Assembly: GCA_017546725.1 (NCBI GenBank)
Contig: JAFYRX010000034.1
Coordinates: 1-64,000 of the forward strand
Source of the DNA: Alistipes sp.
Lineage (GTDB): Bacteria; Bacteroidota; Bacteroidia; Bacteroidales; Rikenellaceae
Length of the DNA: 64,000 nucleotides
Direction: 5' to 3'
Below the pieces are notes generated by a model. The model was not told the origin of the DNA. It searched no databases and saw only the letters and a program-made list of their open reading frames with translations. This document shows positions 25,541 to 34,725 of the stretch, one piece after another. The first letter of the stretch is position 1. The number at the start of each line of letters is the position of its first letter. Made by a program: the position numbers and the translations under genes.

Positions 25541-25801
25541 TTACGGTACAGGGTCATATCCACTTCCTCCCCAGGGGTGACAGCGCAACAAACGCTTTAT
25601 CGTCAGCCAACTACCCTTTATCGGGCCATATTTCTTCAAGGCCTCGACAGCATACTGCGAACAGGTAGGGGTAAAACGGCACGCAGGCGGCGTGTAGGGC
25701 GAAATGCAGTATTGATAAAACTTGACCAATGCCAGCAACGGCAAGGCAAGCAATCGTTTAAGAGCGCTTGATAACTTGTTCCAAAACTCGTTGCACGGCA
25801 T
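25541..25801 (-). CDS. yidD: YidD membrane protein insertion efficiency factor
   Basis: 86 residues with the YidD signature: [35 protein letters not shown] then [24 protein letters not shown]. Membrane-associated through an amphipathic N-terminal helix; assists YidC-dependent insertion. It overlaps the end of rnpA by 44 bases, which suggests coupled translation. The rnpA-yidD order is widespread. Last gene of the long minus-strand operon. Confidence 0.96.
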   Translation of the reverse strand: MPCNEFWNKLSSALKRLLALPLLALVKFYQYCISPYTPPACRFTPTCSQYAVEALKKYGPIKGSWLTIKRLLRCHPWGGSGYDPVP

Positions 25802-26165
25802 ACTCTATAGTTTTATATGAGTGACACTCCTTGGCAGAATAGACTATCGCCAACTCTACACTCTGGCCATTGCTTGCAAGATGCTCAACCAGCGCACTTC
25901 GATTCAGACGATATGCCTCGCGCATACGACGCTTCAACAGATTACGCTTATTGGCTCGCTTGTGAAAGCGCTTGGGCACCGAGAACATTATCTTGACACA
26001 CTCCGATGAGTGCTTCGGCTCCTCTGACGCAGGCTCCGCGACAGCGTGAATCAAGAAATTGTATCGAAACGGATAGACAAAACCGCTCTTGCCCTCACCG
26101 AATAATCGGCGAATGGCAGACAATGAGCGCAAGCGCTCAGCGCGTGATAGAGAGTTGTCAAGCAT
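25758..26165 (-). CDS. rnpA: Ribonuclease P protein component
   Basis: Protein subunit of RNase P, which matures tRNA 5' ends. 135 residues with the conserved basic RNA-binding segment [55 protein letters not shown] at the N-terminus matches the family start. No rpmH lies next to it, as is usual in Bacteroidetes. 3' end overlaps yidD; hemD lies 89 bases upstream. Confidence 0.95.
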   Translation of the reverse strand: MLDNSLSRAERLRSLSAIRRLFGEGKSGFVYPFRYNFLIHAVAEPASEEPKHSSECVKIMFSVPKRFHKRANKRNLLKRRMREAYRLNRSALVEHLASNGQSVELAIVYSAKECHSYKTIEYAVQRVLEQVIKRS

Positions 26166-26254
26166 CCGTCAATTTTCTTTTTCAGTGCATTCATAGCCCT
26201 GTTCCGTCAGGCAAAAACCACCACCCGAAAGACCAAGGCTCACATCAAGCCCTA

Positions 26255-27118
26255 TTATTTACTGCTCTTTGTAGTTGAAGAGGTACGAGTACGGCTCTTC
26301 TTTGCCAATTTGTTCTGCTGCACGCGGATAAACTCCTCTTTGGCCTCGTCGTTGTGAACCTCGACTATGGCAACATCCTCGCCGTGCTTAATCTTGTTGA
26401 TGTATAAATCCAACGCCTTAGCCATAGAAGGTGCCTCGGGCGACGGAGCCGATGCCTTGACACTCATACCAGCATCCAATGCGGCACGCAATGTAGCCTC
26501 GCCAAATGTCGCGATGACGGGCAACTCCTCGACCTTGAAGTGCTCAACTACACTCTTTACATCCGACGGAGAATACAATGCCATCACATCATACTGCGAA
26601 GGCTTCAGTTCGTTCATATCGGCGGCTACGGTCTTGGCTAAAATTACGGGGTGGAAATTGAGTTTCAGTTTTGTAAGCGTATCGGGCAACTCGGGCTTGT
26701 GAGGCTCACTCAACGCCAACAACAACTGCTCACCCTTGTGCTTGATGATAAGTTCCAACAAACCTGTAAACGAACCGTCGGCAAATGAAATCTTGCGCTT
26801 ACGATAGACGATATACTTCTGAAGATAAAGTGCTACGGCCTCCGTATTACATATATACTTCATTGTCTCGGGTACCGTAATGCGAGCCTCCTCGCACACC
26901 TTAAAGAAACTGTCTACTGTAGTTCGTGAAGTAAAGATAACGGCCGTATGGTCCAAAATCTCGATTCTCTGTGAGCGGAACTCTTTGAGTGATACGCCAA
27001 CCACTCTAATTAGGGGTTTGTAATCTACTGTGATGCCGTACTTTTCCGACAACTCAAAAAAAGGCGATTTCTCCAGCACCGCAGGGCGGGGCTGTGATAT
27101 CAATACGTTTTTTACCAT
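26255..27118 (-). CDS. hemD: Uroporphyrinogen-III synthase family protein
   Basis: Cyclises hydroxymethylbilane in tetrapyrrole synthesis. 287 residues in two similar alpha/beta lobes: residues ~1-120 (VLISQPRPAVLEKSPFFELSEKYG, AVIFTSRTTVDSFF) and ~120-240 (VMALYSPSDVKSVVEHF, IATFGEATLRAALDAG). The lysine/threonine-rich tail (TRTSSTTKSSK) is not part of the enzyme fold. DUF4271-hemD-rnpA-yidD is a common Bacteroidetes arrangement. No other heme genes are nearby, so the activity is assigned from family and not context. Confidence 0.85.
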   Translation of the reverse strand: MVKNVLISQPRPAVLEKSPFFELSEKYGITVDYKPLIRVVGVSLKEFRSQRIEILDHTAVIFTSRTTVDSFFKVCEEARITVPETMKYICNTEAVALYLQKYIVYRKRKISFADGSFTGLLELIIKHKGEQLLLALSEPHKPELPDTLTKLKLNFHPVILAKTVAADMNELKPSQYDVMALYSPSDVKSVVEHFKVEELPVIATFGEATLRAALDAGMSVKASAPSPEAPSMAKALDLYINKIKHGEDVAIVEVHNDEAKEEFIRVQQNKLAKKSRTRTSSTTKSSK

Positions 27119-27137
27119 TTATATATTTGTTATTTAC

Positions 27138-28253
27138 CTATCTCAAGCGAGTCGCAATTTGCCACACAAGTGTAAAGGGCAAAATTTCGACGGCGCAAAG
27201 GTACAAAATCCAATGCAAAATTGAAACTTTTTTAGAAATAAAGAGTTCAATACTCTCTTTGGCATATAATAATAGGGTTGCAGCGATGGCTGCAAGGCCT
27301 ACATTCATCCATATTTGATAGCCACCACCATAGCCTAATAGCGCAATAAGCATCAGCGGAGCAGCCATAACAACACATAGCACGAAGTATATCAGGCGTA
27401 TGCGGATAAGCGCAGATATTGTAGATATAGATTGAGTTACGATGCCGACAGCAGCGAGTATAACGCTCTGCATAATCAGAATAATGAAGAAAACTCCAAC
27501 ACTCAAAGGTAACGCATAGAGAGCAAGATTCTGTTCGATGCCCAACTCCTCACCTCGGCCTGTATTTACCCACACAAAAGCAATCATACCGACAAAAGCG
27601 ACGCCCAATAAGAAAAGTTTACCCAAAAAGCCATTAAATATCTCACTTCGACGACGCTCGACAACCTTTTCTGACAAAATCACGTTTCTACGGAACACCG
27701 AAAACATAAGAGCAATCACATCCTCGAAGTAGCGGTATATACAAAACAGGTATCCTACTACTATTGCAACAAGAAAGAGATTAAGGACAACACCAGTCAG
27801 CACCTCCATATAGCCCGACATCGCAAATGCATCCTTGGTCATAACACCCTGCTCGGCCGCAAACTGCATAGCATCGGCCACATCGGCAGGCAGAGATGAT
27901 GAAGAGATATCTATAGGCAACAATGCCGAAGAAGCATCAGCACTCTCGACAACTGCAGAAAGCGAATCCGTCGCCTCCATATCCAGCGGCGTAACATTAT
28001 AGGCTAACGATGTCTGACTACCCAGAACATCTGCAGCCTCACCATCGGTATATGGCTCACGCATTCGTTGCCATTGGTCAGTGATTTCACCAAACGTAGC
28101 ATCCGAAGCAGCCTCATCACCTATGGGGTAACGGGCCGAAACAGAGTCGGGGTGCTCAAGAGAACCCGTCCAGCGCTCCACACGACGACGCAATGCATAC
28201 TCCGAGAGAGTATCCAAACCGTATGTCTGCAACTTTTCGACCTGTTCAACCAT
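27138..28253 (-). CDS. DUF4271 membrane protein
   Basis: 371 residues. The N-terminal ~140 residues are polar, and Ala/Ser/Asp-rich from about residue 90. Then come about seven hydrophobic segments (e.g. VVLNLFLVAIVVGYLFCIY, LFLLGVAFVGMIAFVW, LSVGVFFIILIMQSV). This fits DUF4271, a Bacteroidetes inner-membrane family of unknown role usually placed before hemD. Its start shares the A of the histidine kinase stop (TAATG), so translation is coupled. HemD follows 19 bases later. Confidence 0.85.
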   Translation of the reverse strand: MVEQVEKLQTYGLDTLSEYALRRRVERWTGSLEHPDSVSARYPIGDEAASDATFGEITDQWQRMREPYTDGEAADVLGSQTSLAYNVTPLDMEATDSLSAVVESADASSALLPIDISSSSLPADVADAMQFAAEQGVMTKDAFAMSGYMEVLTGVVLNLFLVAIVVGYLFCIYRYFEDVIALMFSVFRRNVILSEKVVERRRSEIFNGFLGKLFLLGVAFVGMIAFVWVNTGRGEELGIEQNLALYALPLSVGVFFIILIMQSVILAAVGIVTQSISTISALIRIRLIYFVLCVVMAAPLMLIALLGYGGGYQIWMNVGLAAIAATLLLYAKESIELFISKKVSILHWILYLCAVEILPFTLVWQIATRLR

Positions 28254-29428
28254 TACTCAATGACACGTTTTAATGTTATACGGAATGTTGTACCAACGCC
28301 AACCTCCGACTTGGCAACTGCAATTTTACCGTGATGATAATCCTCGACAATACGACGCGAGAGCGAGAGTCCCAAACCCCAACCTCGAGTCTTGGTCGTA
28401 AAACCAGGTGAGAATATCTTCTTCCAATTACCCTTTGGAATACCTTTGCCTGTGTCCTTTACATCTATAATAACCGACTTATCGGTAGACCACACATAGA
28501 CATCTATCTCACCGTGCCCCTGCATAGCATCCAAGGCGTTCTTCATCAGATTCTCGACCACCCACTCAAAGAGTGCGGCATTGAGGTTAGCCTTAACGGG
28601 CGCTATAGCCAAGCCGTTGTACGACAAGGTCACATTACGCGGTATGCGCTTACGGAAATACATAACCGACTCGCCCACCACCTCGTTTACGTTCATCGGC
28701 GAGAGATGAGTCTCGGAGCCTATCTTAGAGAAGCGGTCGACGATTTTCATCAGATGAGTCAAATCCTTATTCATCTCGTCGATGGCCGTAGGGTCCACCT
28801 CCTGCGCACGCAGATACTCAACCCAACCAAGCAATGACGAAATGGGGGTACCCAACTGATGGGCCGTCTCCTTGGCAAGGCCAATCCACACACGGTTCTG
28901 CTCATCCTGCTTGGTAGAGCGGAGTGCTATGTAGGTGAAAATCACAAATATTGCGATAATAAGCCACTGCACATAGGGGAAGTAATACAAAGCCGACAAC
29001 AACTGCGAGCGACCATAGAAAATCATATGGTAGTGACCGCTGGCCCACATCATCCTAACCGTACGGGGCGTATTCTCCTCCATCAACTCATAGAGTTTGG
29101 CACGGAAACGCTCGGGGTCATTCAGCACCTCTTCGGGGATGCGGTTGCTGGCTATGTAGTTTTGATTCTCGTCAGTAATGATGAACGGGATGTTGTTCTG
29201 CGTACTCAAGATGTGCGAGATAAGCGGGTCCACCTGATAATTACCAAAGGCATCGTGACTCACACGCTCCATCGCTGCTGCCCACAACTTAACGTCGTTC
29301 TGCTCCTTCTGGCGTAGCACCTCGGCCAGCGTATTGGTATAAATAAGCGACAAGACAGCCAATATCATACCTATCACAAGTATCGATATACGGCTGCGGA
29401 ACGATATTTTTATGTTCGGGAACTTCAT
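28253..29428 (-). CDS. Membrane sensor histidine kinase
   Basis: 391 residues. TM1 at ~15-33 and TM2 at ~153-170 frame a ~120-residue periplasmic sensor. The cytosolic part is joined directly without a visible HAMP domain. H-box GLAKETAHQLGTPISSLLGW holds the phospho-acceptor His. N-box ENLMKNALDAM, G1 DTGKGIP and G2 GWGLGLSLSRRI are intact, so ATP binding and kinase activity are expected. No response regulator gene is adjacent. It is embedded in an operon with the S41 protease and DUF4271. Confidence 0.93.
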   Translation of the reverse strand: MKFPNIKISFRSRISILVIGMILAVLSLIYTNTLAEVLRQKEQNDVKLWAAAMERVSHDAFGNYQVDPLISHILSTQNNIPFIITDENQNYIASNRIPEEVLNDPERFRAKLYELMEENTPRTVRMMWASGHYHMIFYGRSQLLSALYYFPYVQWLIIAIFVIFTYIALRSTKQDEQNRVWIGLAKETAHQLGTPISSLLGWVEYLRAQEVDPTAIDEMNKDLTHLMKIVDRFSKIGSETHLSPMNVNEVVGESVMYFRKRIPRNVTLSYNGLAIAPVKANLNAALFEWVVENLMKNALDAMQGHGEIDVYVWSTDKSVIIDVKDTGKGIPKGNWKKIFSPGFTTKTRGWGLGLSLSRRIVEDYHHGKIAVAKSEVGVGTTFRITLKRVIE

Positions 29429-29471
29429 TGTCGCTATTTTATTTTAGGTATTATCGCCTAAATGAAGGAGA

Positions 29472-31148
29472 TTAGTTCTTCTTGGTATCCTGTTCGCGGA
29501 GTATCTTGTCGTAACGCTCCTTATCGCCAAGCAACTCAACGGCTTTCATTACCGTGCTGTCGGCTACGAGGTTGTGCTCCACAACACCTGTGTAGTAGTT
29601 GTGACGCAAAACAACGTCGCCATTTATCAAATCGCACACCTCACGGCGATAAGTCTGCAGATTATCCGTCTTTGTATCCTTCAACTTCGACTCTATCTGC
29701 TGCAACTCCTCTGCAAAGGCGGCATCGAAACGCTCCTCCTTCGAATCACGCTTCAATGCATCGAGTGCCGCACGTGTACGCGACTTGAAAGGAACATCCT
29801 TATCCTCCATAAACTTCACAAAGTCCTCGTAATCCTTATCCGTGATAGAAAATGTACGGTTATCGACCACAAGGTTGGGATTACGGCGCACATAGCCATC
29901 GAGGAAATCCTCGATGTAACCCATATTGTAGAGCATAACGGCAAACGAACTGATATATTCGGGCTTAGTCTCAACATCGGGCATCAAACCCTTGCCATCG
30001 TAAACCTTACGGCCATTGCGAGTCTTGAACTCCTGAATCAGCGAATCGGGGATAATCTCGCGACCACTGTTATCATCGTGCGCCGAATAGTTGATGCGCT
30101 GAACGCAACGGCCTGATGGGATATAGTATTTGGCTGTTGTAAGTTTCAGATAACTATTATATCCGAGCGGCAATACCGACTGCACCAAGCCCTTACCAAA
30201 CGAACGCTGGCCCATCAACACCGCACGGTCCATATCCTGCAATGCTCCGCATACAATCTCGGCAGCCGAAGCAGAGTTGCTGTTAATCAGCGCCACGATA
30301 GGCACATCGGGCAGAGTGGGATTTGCCTCGGTAACGTAAGAGCGTTTCGACTGCTCGGTGCGGCCCTTCATCGTTACGGCCTCGGTACCTTTGGGCAGGA
30401 ATATCGAGAGTATCTTGACCGCTTCGGGCAGGCTACCACCTCCATTGTCACGATAGTCCAAAACAAGGCCCTTCAACTCACCCTCCTGTCGCAGACGCTC
30501 GACGGCAGCACGCATCTCATCGTAGCAACCATCTGTAAAATCGTTGTGAGAGATGTAACCAATACCCTCCTTGATATAACCTGCATAGGGAACACCAGGA
30601 ATTACGATACGGGCGCGCTCAATCTCAAACTCCTCGACCTTACCCGTCATAACACGCTCGATACCCAAACGCACCTTAGTGCCAGGTGTACCCTTAAGTT
30701 TAGAGGATATTTCCGATGTGCTACATTTAGTTACATCTTCGCCCTCGATGGTGATGAACTTATCGCCAATCTTCAGCCCTGCCAAATCAGCAGGCGAGCC
30801 TTTATAGGGCTGGGCAATGACGACACCGCTACTATCACGTTTCATACGGATTGTAGAGCCGATTCCGCCATACTTACCCGTAGCCAACGTCTCGAACTGC
30901 TCCATCTCGCTCTCCGACATATATTGGGTGTAGGGGTCCAGGTTGCGCACCATACCTGCCGCACCTCCTGCCATCAACTTTTCGGGCTTGACCTCATCAA
31001 CATACTGCAACGATAGTTCGCGCATCATATTGACCATAATCTCCATATTACGGCCCAATCCGAAATCATCCTTGGCAGCCCAGATACCCGTCGCTGCAAC
31101 CGCTACGAGCAACACAAGGCCATATCTCTTAACTCGCTTCATCTTCAC
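29472..31148 (-). CDS. S41 family C-terminal processing peptidase
   Basis: 558-residue periplasmic protease. N-terminal signal anchor (YGLVLLVAVAATGIWA). A PDZ domain lies at about residues 90-175 (GGIGSTIRM, PADLAGLKIGDKFITIEG). The catalytic Ser is in NSNSASAAEIVCGAL and the Lys in QRSFGKGLVQS. A long charged C-terminal helix region follows. Likely trims or degrades envelope proteins. Lies 43 bases upstream of the histidine kinase in the operon. Confidence 0.95.
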   Translation of the reverse strand: MKMKRVKRYGLVLLVAVAATGIWAAKDDFGLGRNMEIMVNMMRELSLQYVDEVKPEKLMAGGAAGMVRNLDPYTQYMSESEMEQFETLATGKYGGIGSTIRMKRDSSGVVIAQPYKGSPADLAGLKIGDKFITIEGEDVTKCSTSEISSKLKGTPGTKVRLGIERVMTGKVEEFEIERARIVIPGVPYAGYIKEGIGYISHNDFTDGCYDEMRAAVERLRQEGELKGLVLDYRDNGGGSLPEAVKILSIFLPKGTEAVTMKGRTEQSKRSYVTEANPTLPDVPIVALINSNSASAAEIVCGALQDMDRAVLMGQRSFGKGLVQSVLPLGYNSYLKLTTAKYYIPSGRCVQRINYSAHDDNSGREIIPDSLIQEFKTRNGRKVYDGKGLMPDVETKPEYISSFAVMLYNMGYIEDFLDGYVRRNPNLVVDNRTFSITDKDYEDFVKFMEDKDVPFKSRTRAALDALKRDSKEERFDAAFAEELQQIESKLKDTKTDNLQTYRREVCDLINGDVVLRHNYYTGVVEHNLVADSTVMKAVELLGDKERYDKILREQDTKKN

Positions 31149-31172
31149 AAAATTATTATCTACACCCAGAGA

Positions 31173-31631
31173 TTATCTTCTCCACGCACGGTACAACACT
31201 CTGGCTACGCCACGACGGATGCCTGTAATGTCAATCCACTGACCGTACTGCTCAACGGTAATCTCATCCTCGAACAACAAGAACAGACGGCTCAGGATAT
31301 TGTCGGCACGAAAGACCATACGGCCCTCGCTCTCCTCCTTAAGCGTAAAGCCCGATGCGGCAAAGACCTGCAACAGATAATCACGCTCGTCCTCCATATC
31401 GCACTCTACACGTCGTGTCATAAAGCCCATACGCGGATATGCAGCCGACAAAACTACAACTGCCAAACCCAGCAACTTACCGCGTGTAGTCTGGAAATTT
31501 GCCACTATGTAATCCCACGCACTGACATCCATACCCTTGGTGGTCATTACGCTCAACCATACAATAGCCAAATACAAAACGCAAAATGCGGCGAAATATT
31601 TTAACGCCCTAACAAAGTATTTCATAATCAA
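31173..31631 (-). CDS. Small membrane protein of unknown function
   Basis: 152 residues with two hydrophobic segments near residues 9-28 and 52-67, then an ~80-residue soluble domain (CDMEDERDYLLQVFAASGFTLKEESEGRMVFRADNILSRLF), which reads like a small alpha/beta domain. No family recognised. It lies between ispH and the S41 protease in the operon, with gaps of 9 and 24 bases. Probably inner membrane with the soluble domain in the cytosol. Confidence 0.75.
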   Translation of the reverse strand: MIMKYFVRALKYFAAFCVLYLAIVWLSVMTTKGMDVSAWDYIVANFQTTRGKLLGLAVVVLSAAYPRMGFMTRRVECDMEDERDYLLQVFAASGFTLKEESEGRMVFRADNILSRLFLLFEDEITVEQYGQWIDITGIRRGVARVLYRAWRR

Positions 31632-31640
31632 ATCAATAAT

Positions 31641-32510
31641 TTATTCCACATATCTCAAGCGGATAGCAGCAGCCACACGCTCCATAAGCCACGCAGGGGT
31701 AGATGTCGCACCACAGATTCCTACGCTTTGGCACTCTTCAAACCATTCGCTCTGCAACTCAGCCTCCTCCTCGATGTTATAACTACGCTCGTTAGCATTA
31801 TGACATACGTTAAAGAGCACCTTACCGTTGCTCGACTTCTTGCCACAAACGAAAATCACCACATCGAAACGCTTGGCAAACTCCGTGAGGGCCTTCTCGC
31901 GATTTGACACTCGGCGACAGATAGTATCATCGACCGTTAGCATCTTCTCATCACTCAAACGGCTCTTCATTCGCTCGGCCAAATCCCAGAACAGAGCCAC
32001 ACTCTGCGTCGTCTGCGAAAGGAAGAAGATAGGTCGCGTAAAGTCAATCAATTCGAGGTCCTCCTCGCGTTCGATAACGATTGTCGGGCTGGCAACCTGA
32101 CCGGTGAGTCCTACAACCTCGGCGTGACCACGCTTACCAAGTATCACAACCTGGCCATTCACCTTGTGCATCTGCTCGTGTGCCACAACAACCTTGCGTT
32201 GCAACTGTGCCACAACGGGGCAGGTAGCATCTATCACACGGATACCCAACTCCTCGGCACGACGATAGGTCGAAGGTGGCTCACCGTGAGCACGGATAAA
32301 GAGGTCACGCCCCTCGAGCAAAGTCATATCATCGTGAGTGACGGTCTTTAATCCCATATCCTCCAGACGCTGCACTTCCATACGGTTATGCACAATATCT
32401 CCCAACGAATAGACTTTGCCATTCAACTCCGAAAGCGCAACTTCGGCCTTCGATATGGCTCGCACCACACCAAAACAGAATCCCGAATTTTCGTCAATCT
32501 CGATATACAT
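31641..32510 (-). CDS. ispH: 4-hydroxy-3-methylbut-2-enyl diphosphate reductase
   Basis: Last enzyme of the MEP isoprenoid pathway, a 4Fe-4S protein. The three cluster Cys are in GFCFGV (near residue 12), DATCPVV (near 96) and GICGATSTP (near 267). IVHNRMEVQRLEDMG and RAHGEPP are also family-conserved. 289 residues, normal length. It directly follows cmk (13-base gap), a frequent pairing in Bacteroidetes. Confidence 0.97.
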   Translation of the reverse strand: MYIEIDENSGFCFGVVRAISKAEVALSELNGKVYSLGDIVHNRMEVQRLEDMGLKTVTHDDMTLLEGRDLFIRAHGEPPSTYRRAEELGIRVIDATCPVVAQLQRKVVVAHEQMHKVNGQVVILGKRGHAEVVGLTGQVASPTIVIEREEDLELIDFTRPIFFLSQTTQSVALFWDLAERMKSRLSDEKMLTVDDTICRRVSNREKALTEFAKRFDVVIFVCGKKSSNGKVLFNVCHNANERSYNIEEEAELQSEWFEECQSVGICGATSTPAWLMERVAAAIRLRYVE

Positions 32511-32523
32511 CTTCGCTCTAAAA

Positions 32524-33234
32524 TTATTCGTTTATCACCTGCTCGTAACGCTCCATAAACCACGCCATCTGCTCCTCGACGCTCATATAAGAGTTGTCCA
32601 ACTCCACAGCATCATCAGCACGGCGCAGAGGCGAGATTGTACGAGTCATATCGGCATTGTCGCGCGAAATGACATTTTCCAAAATCTCATCCAGCGTCAC
32701 ATCATCGCCCTTGGCCTTGAGTTCAGCATATCGGCGCTCGGCTCTCACGCGGGCATCGGCTGTCATATAAATTTTCAACTCTGCATCGGGGAATACAACC
32801 GTACCTATATCGCGGCCATCCATAACAACACCTCTGTCGCGGCCCATCTGCTGCTGCATTGCCACCAACTTCTCTCTTACCTCGCGGATAGAACTTACAC
32901 CACTGACGCAGTTGCTAACCTCGATAGAGCGAATCTTATCTTCGGCCAAATCGCCATTGACATATATATCGCTGGCACCACGCTTGGGGTTGAAACGGAA
33001 TGTAATCTCCACATCACCGAGCAGTGCCACTACGGCATCTTCATCGACAATACCCGAACGGATAGCACCCTGCTGCAAGGCATACAGCGTAACGGCACGA
33101 TACATCGCTCCCGTATCGATAAAGATGTAGCCCAGGCGTGCTGCTATGGCCTTGGCAAATGTACTCTTACCGCACGATGAGAATCCATCGATGGCGATAA
33201 CTATTTTTTTAGAGGTTTTGTTTGCTGTACTCAT
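32524..33234 (-). CDS. cmk: Cytidylate kinase
   Basis: Phosphorylates CMP/dCMP. The P-loop is GFSSCGKST (residues ~17-25), slightly different from the usual GPAGSGKST. LGYIFIDTGAMYRAVTLYAL and VVMDGRDIGTVVFPDAELKIYMTADARVRAERRYAEL are typical. 236 residues. Its start shares a base with the lysE-type gene stop (TAATG). Cytoplasmic. Confidence 0.96.
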   Translation of the reverse strand: MSTANKTSKKIVIAIDGFSSCGKSTFAKAIAARLGYIFIDTGAMYRAVTLYALQQGAIRSGIVDEDAVVALLGDVEITFRFNPKRGASDIYVNGDLAEDKIRSIEVSNCVSGVSSIREVREKLVAMQQQMGRDRGVVMDGRDIGTVVFPDAELKIYMTADARVRAERRYAELKAKGDDVTLDEILENVISRDNADMTRTISPLRRADDAVELDNSYMSVEEQMAWFMERYEQVINE

Positions 33235-33896
33235 TATTTCGGTAAAATATTAAAAAACGTAGATAGAATGGTGTAAACACCCAACACACCAATAATCACT
33301 CCCGCGACGTGATTAATCGTCAGCATATGACGCGGACGGAATCGCTTACGGAACAAATCGATGGATAGCGTCAGCGCAAACCACCAGAGCAATGCTCCCG
33401 CCAGGAAGCCCGCAATCGTAATGCCTCCACGCACGAGCGAGGCCATATCGTCGTGTGCCTGCAAGCCCACGTTGAACATAGCAAAGAACGCCAGCAGATA
33501 GGGAATCACCACCACGAAATTAGCCAACGTAAATACGAACATTGACGAAAAATCCTGCCAGGGGTCTTTCTTGCCTGCACGGTTTTTGCGAATCTGCGGC
33601 ACGGGGTTCTGGAAGAATATATAGACTCCCACGATAACCACAAATATACCGCCTATGACTTGCAGAATCATACTATACTCCTCGATTTGCGCCTGCAACA
33701 TCGAGTAAAAGAAGAAAGCGATGATGGCCATCAACGTATCGGCCACCGCGACTCCCATACCCGACACGAATCCCGAACGGCGATTCTTGCTCAATGTACG
33801 TTGTATGCACAATACGGCAACGGGGCCCACCGTGATGGATGAAGCCAGACCGACGCACATACCTCGGAGAAGTATTTCAAAAGTATCTATCAACAT
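33234..33896 (-). CDS. LysE/RhtB family exporter
   Basis: 220 residues, six hydrophobic segments. N-terminal GLASSITVGPVAVLCIQRTLSKNRRSGFVSGMGVAVADTLMA matches the LysE/RhtB motif (GP.......G....G...G...D). A basic loop (RKNRAGKKDPWQD) follows TM3. Probable amino acid or small metabolite efflux at the inner membrane; substrate unknown. First gene of the ten-gene minus-strand operon. Confidence 0.88.
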   Translation of the reverse strand: MLIDTFEILLRGMCVGLASSITVGPVAVLCIQRTLSKNRRSGFVSGMGVAVADTLMAIIAFFFYSMLQAQIEEYSMILQVIGGIFVVIVGVYIFFQNPVPQIRKNRAGKKDPWQDFSSMFVFTLANFVVVIPYLLAFFAMFNVGLQAHDDMASLVRGGITIAGFLAGALLWWFALTLSIDLFRKRFRPRHMLTINHVAGVIIGVLGVYTILSTFFNILPK

Positions 33897-33953
33897 TGTG
33901 TGTGAGTGTGTGTTCTACCCTGCCCGATACATCCCAAGCAGAGTTTGCGGTTG

Positions 33954-33961
33954 CAAAGATA
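33954..33961 (-). promoter_or_regulatory. Probable promoter of the ten-gene operon
   Basis: Minus-strand TATCTTTG (33961 to 33954), predicted start near 33947, 51 bases before the lysE-type ATG. The -33 box is weak (TTT without G). Confidence 0.55.
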
Positions 33962-34182
33962 GGCATTTAATATAAAATATTAAAACCCTTGGCCGATATT
34001 CACAAAAACTTCGACAATATATTCTCAAATAACCCACCCCCGGAAGAGAGTTCGCTACTTTTTGGAGCATAAATAACACGCTTTGTGTTATGCCGATATG
34101 CGGACCGCAGAACCTGACAAATTTGTTAATAATTTATGGATAACTTTATCGCTCCCGCAAGCAGAAAAATGATAGGATAAAC
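33962..34182. other. Gene-free region between lysE-type gene and DUF3467
   Basis: AT-rich and without ORFs of note. A small hairpin ATAACAC (34073-34079)/GTGTTAT (34085-34091) is present without a T tail. Nothing else recognised. Confidence 0.5.
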
Positions 34183-34190
34183 TATTTTTG
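34183..34190 (+). promoter_or_regulatory. Probable promoter for the DUF3467 gene
   Basis: TATTTTTG matches TAnnTTTG, 22 bases before the ATG. The predicted start near 34197 leaves a leader of about 16 bases. No clear -33 TTG. Confidence 0.5.
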
Positions 34191-34212
34191 TAACGTCAAT
34201 TAAAATAAATTT

Positions 34213-34530
34213 ATGACAGAGTTTAAGAAACAAGGACTCGACATCGAGTTGACAGAAGATATTGCACAAGGCAACTACTCAAATTTGGCCATCATTTCGC
34301 ACTCTACTTCGGAGTTTATAGTAGATTTTGCGACTGTACTTCCGGGCCTTGCAAAGGCCAAAGTCAAGAGCCGCGTAATACTTACGCCCGAGCACGCCAA
34401 GCGCCTGTTACTCTCTCTGCAAGAGAATATTACACGCTACGAGAGCAACATCGGCAAGATTGAGATTCCCCAGCCTTCGCGCAACAACGAAGACCCTCTT
34501 GTGGGTATGGGCCCGATGGGTAACGCATAG
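34213..34530 (+). CDS. DUF3467 protein
   Basis: 105 residues, no signal peptide. IDIELTEDIAQGNYSNLAIISHSTSEFIVDFATVLPG followed by RVILTPEHAKRLLLSLQENITRYE matches DUF3467, a small conserved protein of unknown role common in Bacteroidetes and often found beside RNA polymerase genes. Here it stands alone with its own promoter and terminator. Likely cytoplasmic. Confidence 0.9.
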   Translation: MTEFKKQGLDIELTEDIAQGNYSNLAIISHSTSEFIVDFATVLPGLAKAKVKSRVILTPEHAKRLLLSLQENITRYESNIGKIEIPQPSRNNEDPLVGMGPMGNA

Positions 34531-34664
34531 GTCGCATAACAGGAAACAGAGGCGAGAGAGCGAGGGGTTTTCATTAAGGCCAACGCCTTAAAAAACGTAC
34601 AAAACAAAGACACTTGTAGCACATTTTTAAGTGCAATTCATAATAATTCGGTTTTGATGTTGTG

Positions 34665-34704
34665 AAAGAGAGGTCGCGGATAACCGCAACCTCTCTTTGT
34701 TTTA
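34665..34704. terminator. Terminator between DUF3467 and folC
   Basis: AAAGAGAGGT (34665-34674) pairs with ACCTCTCTTT (34689-34698), and inner GCGG with CCGC. Followed by GTTTTA. Between convergent genes. Confidence 0.82.
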
Positions 34705-34725
34705 CAGTATAATCAGCCAAGCGAC

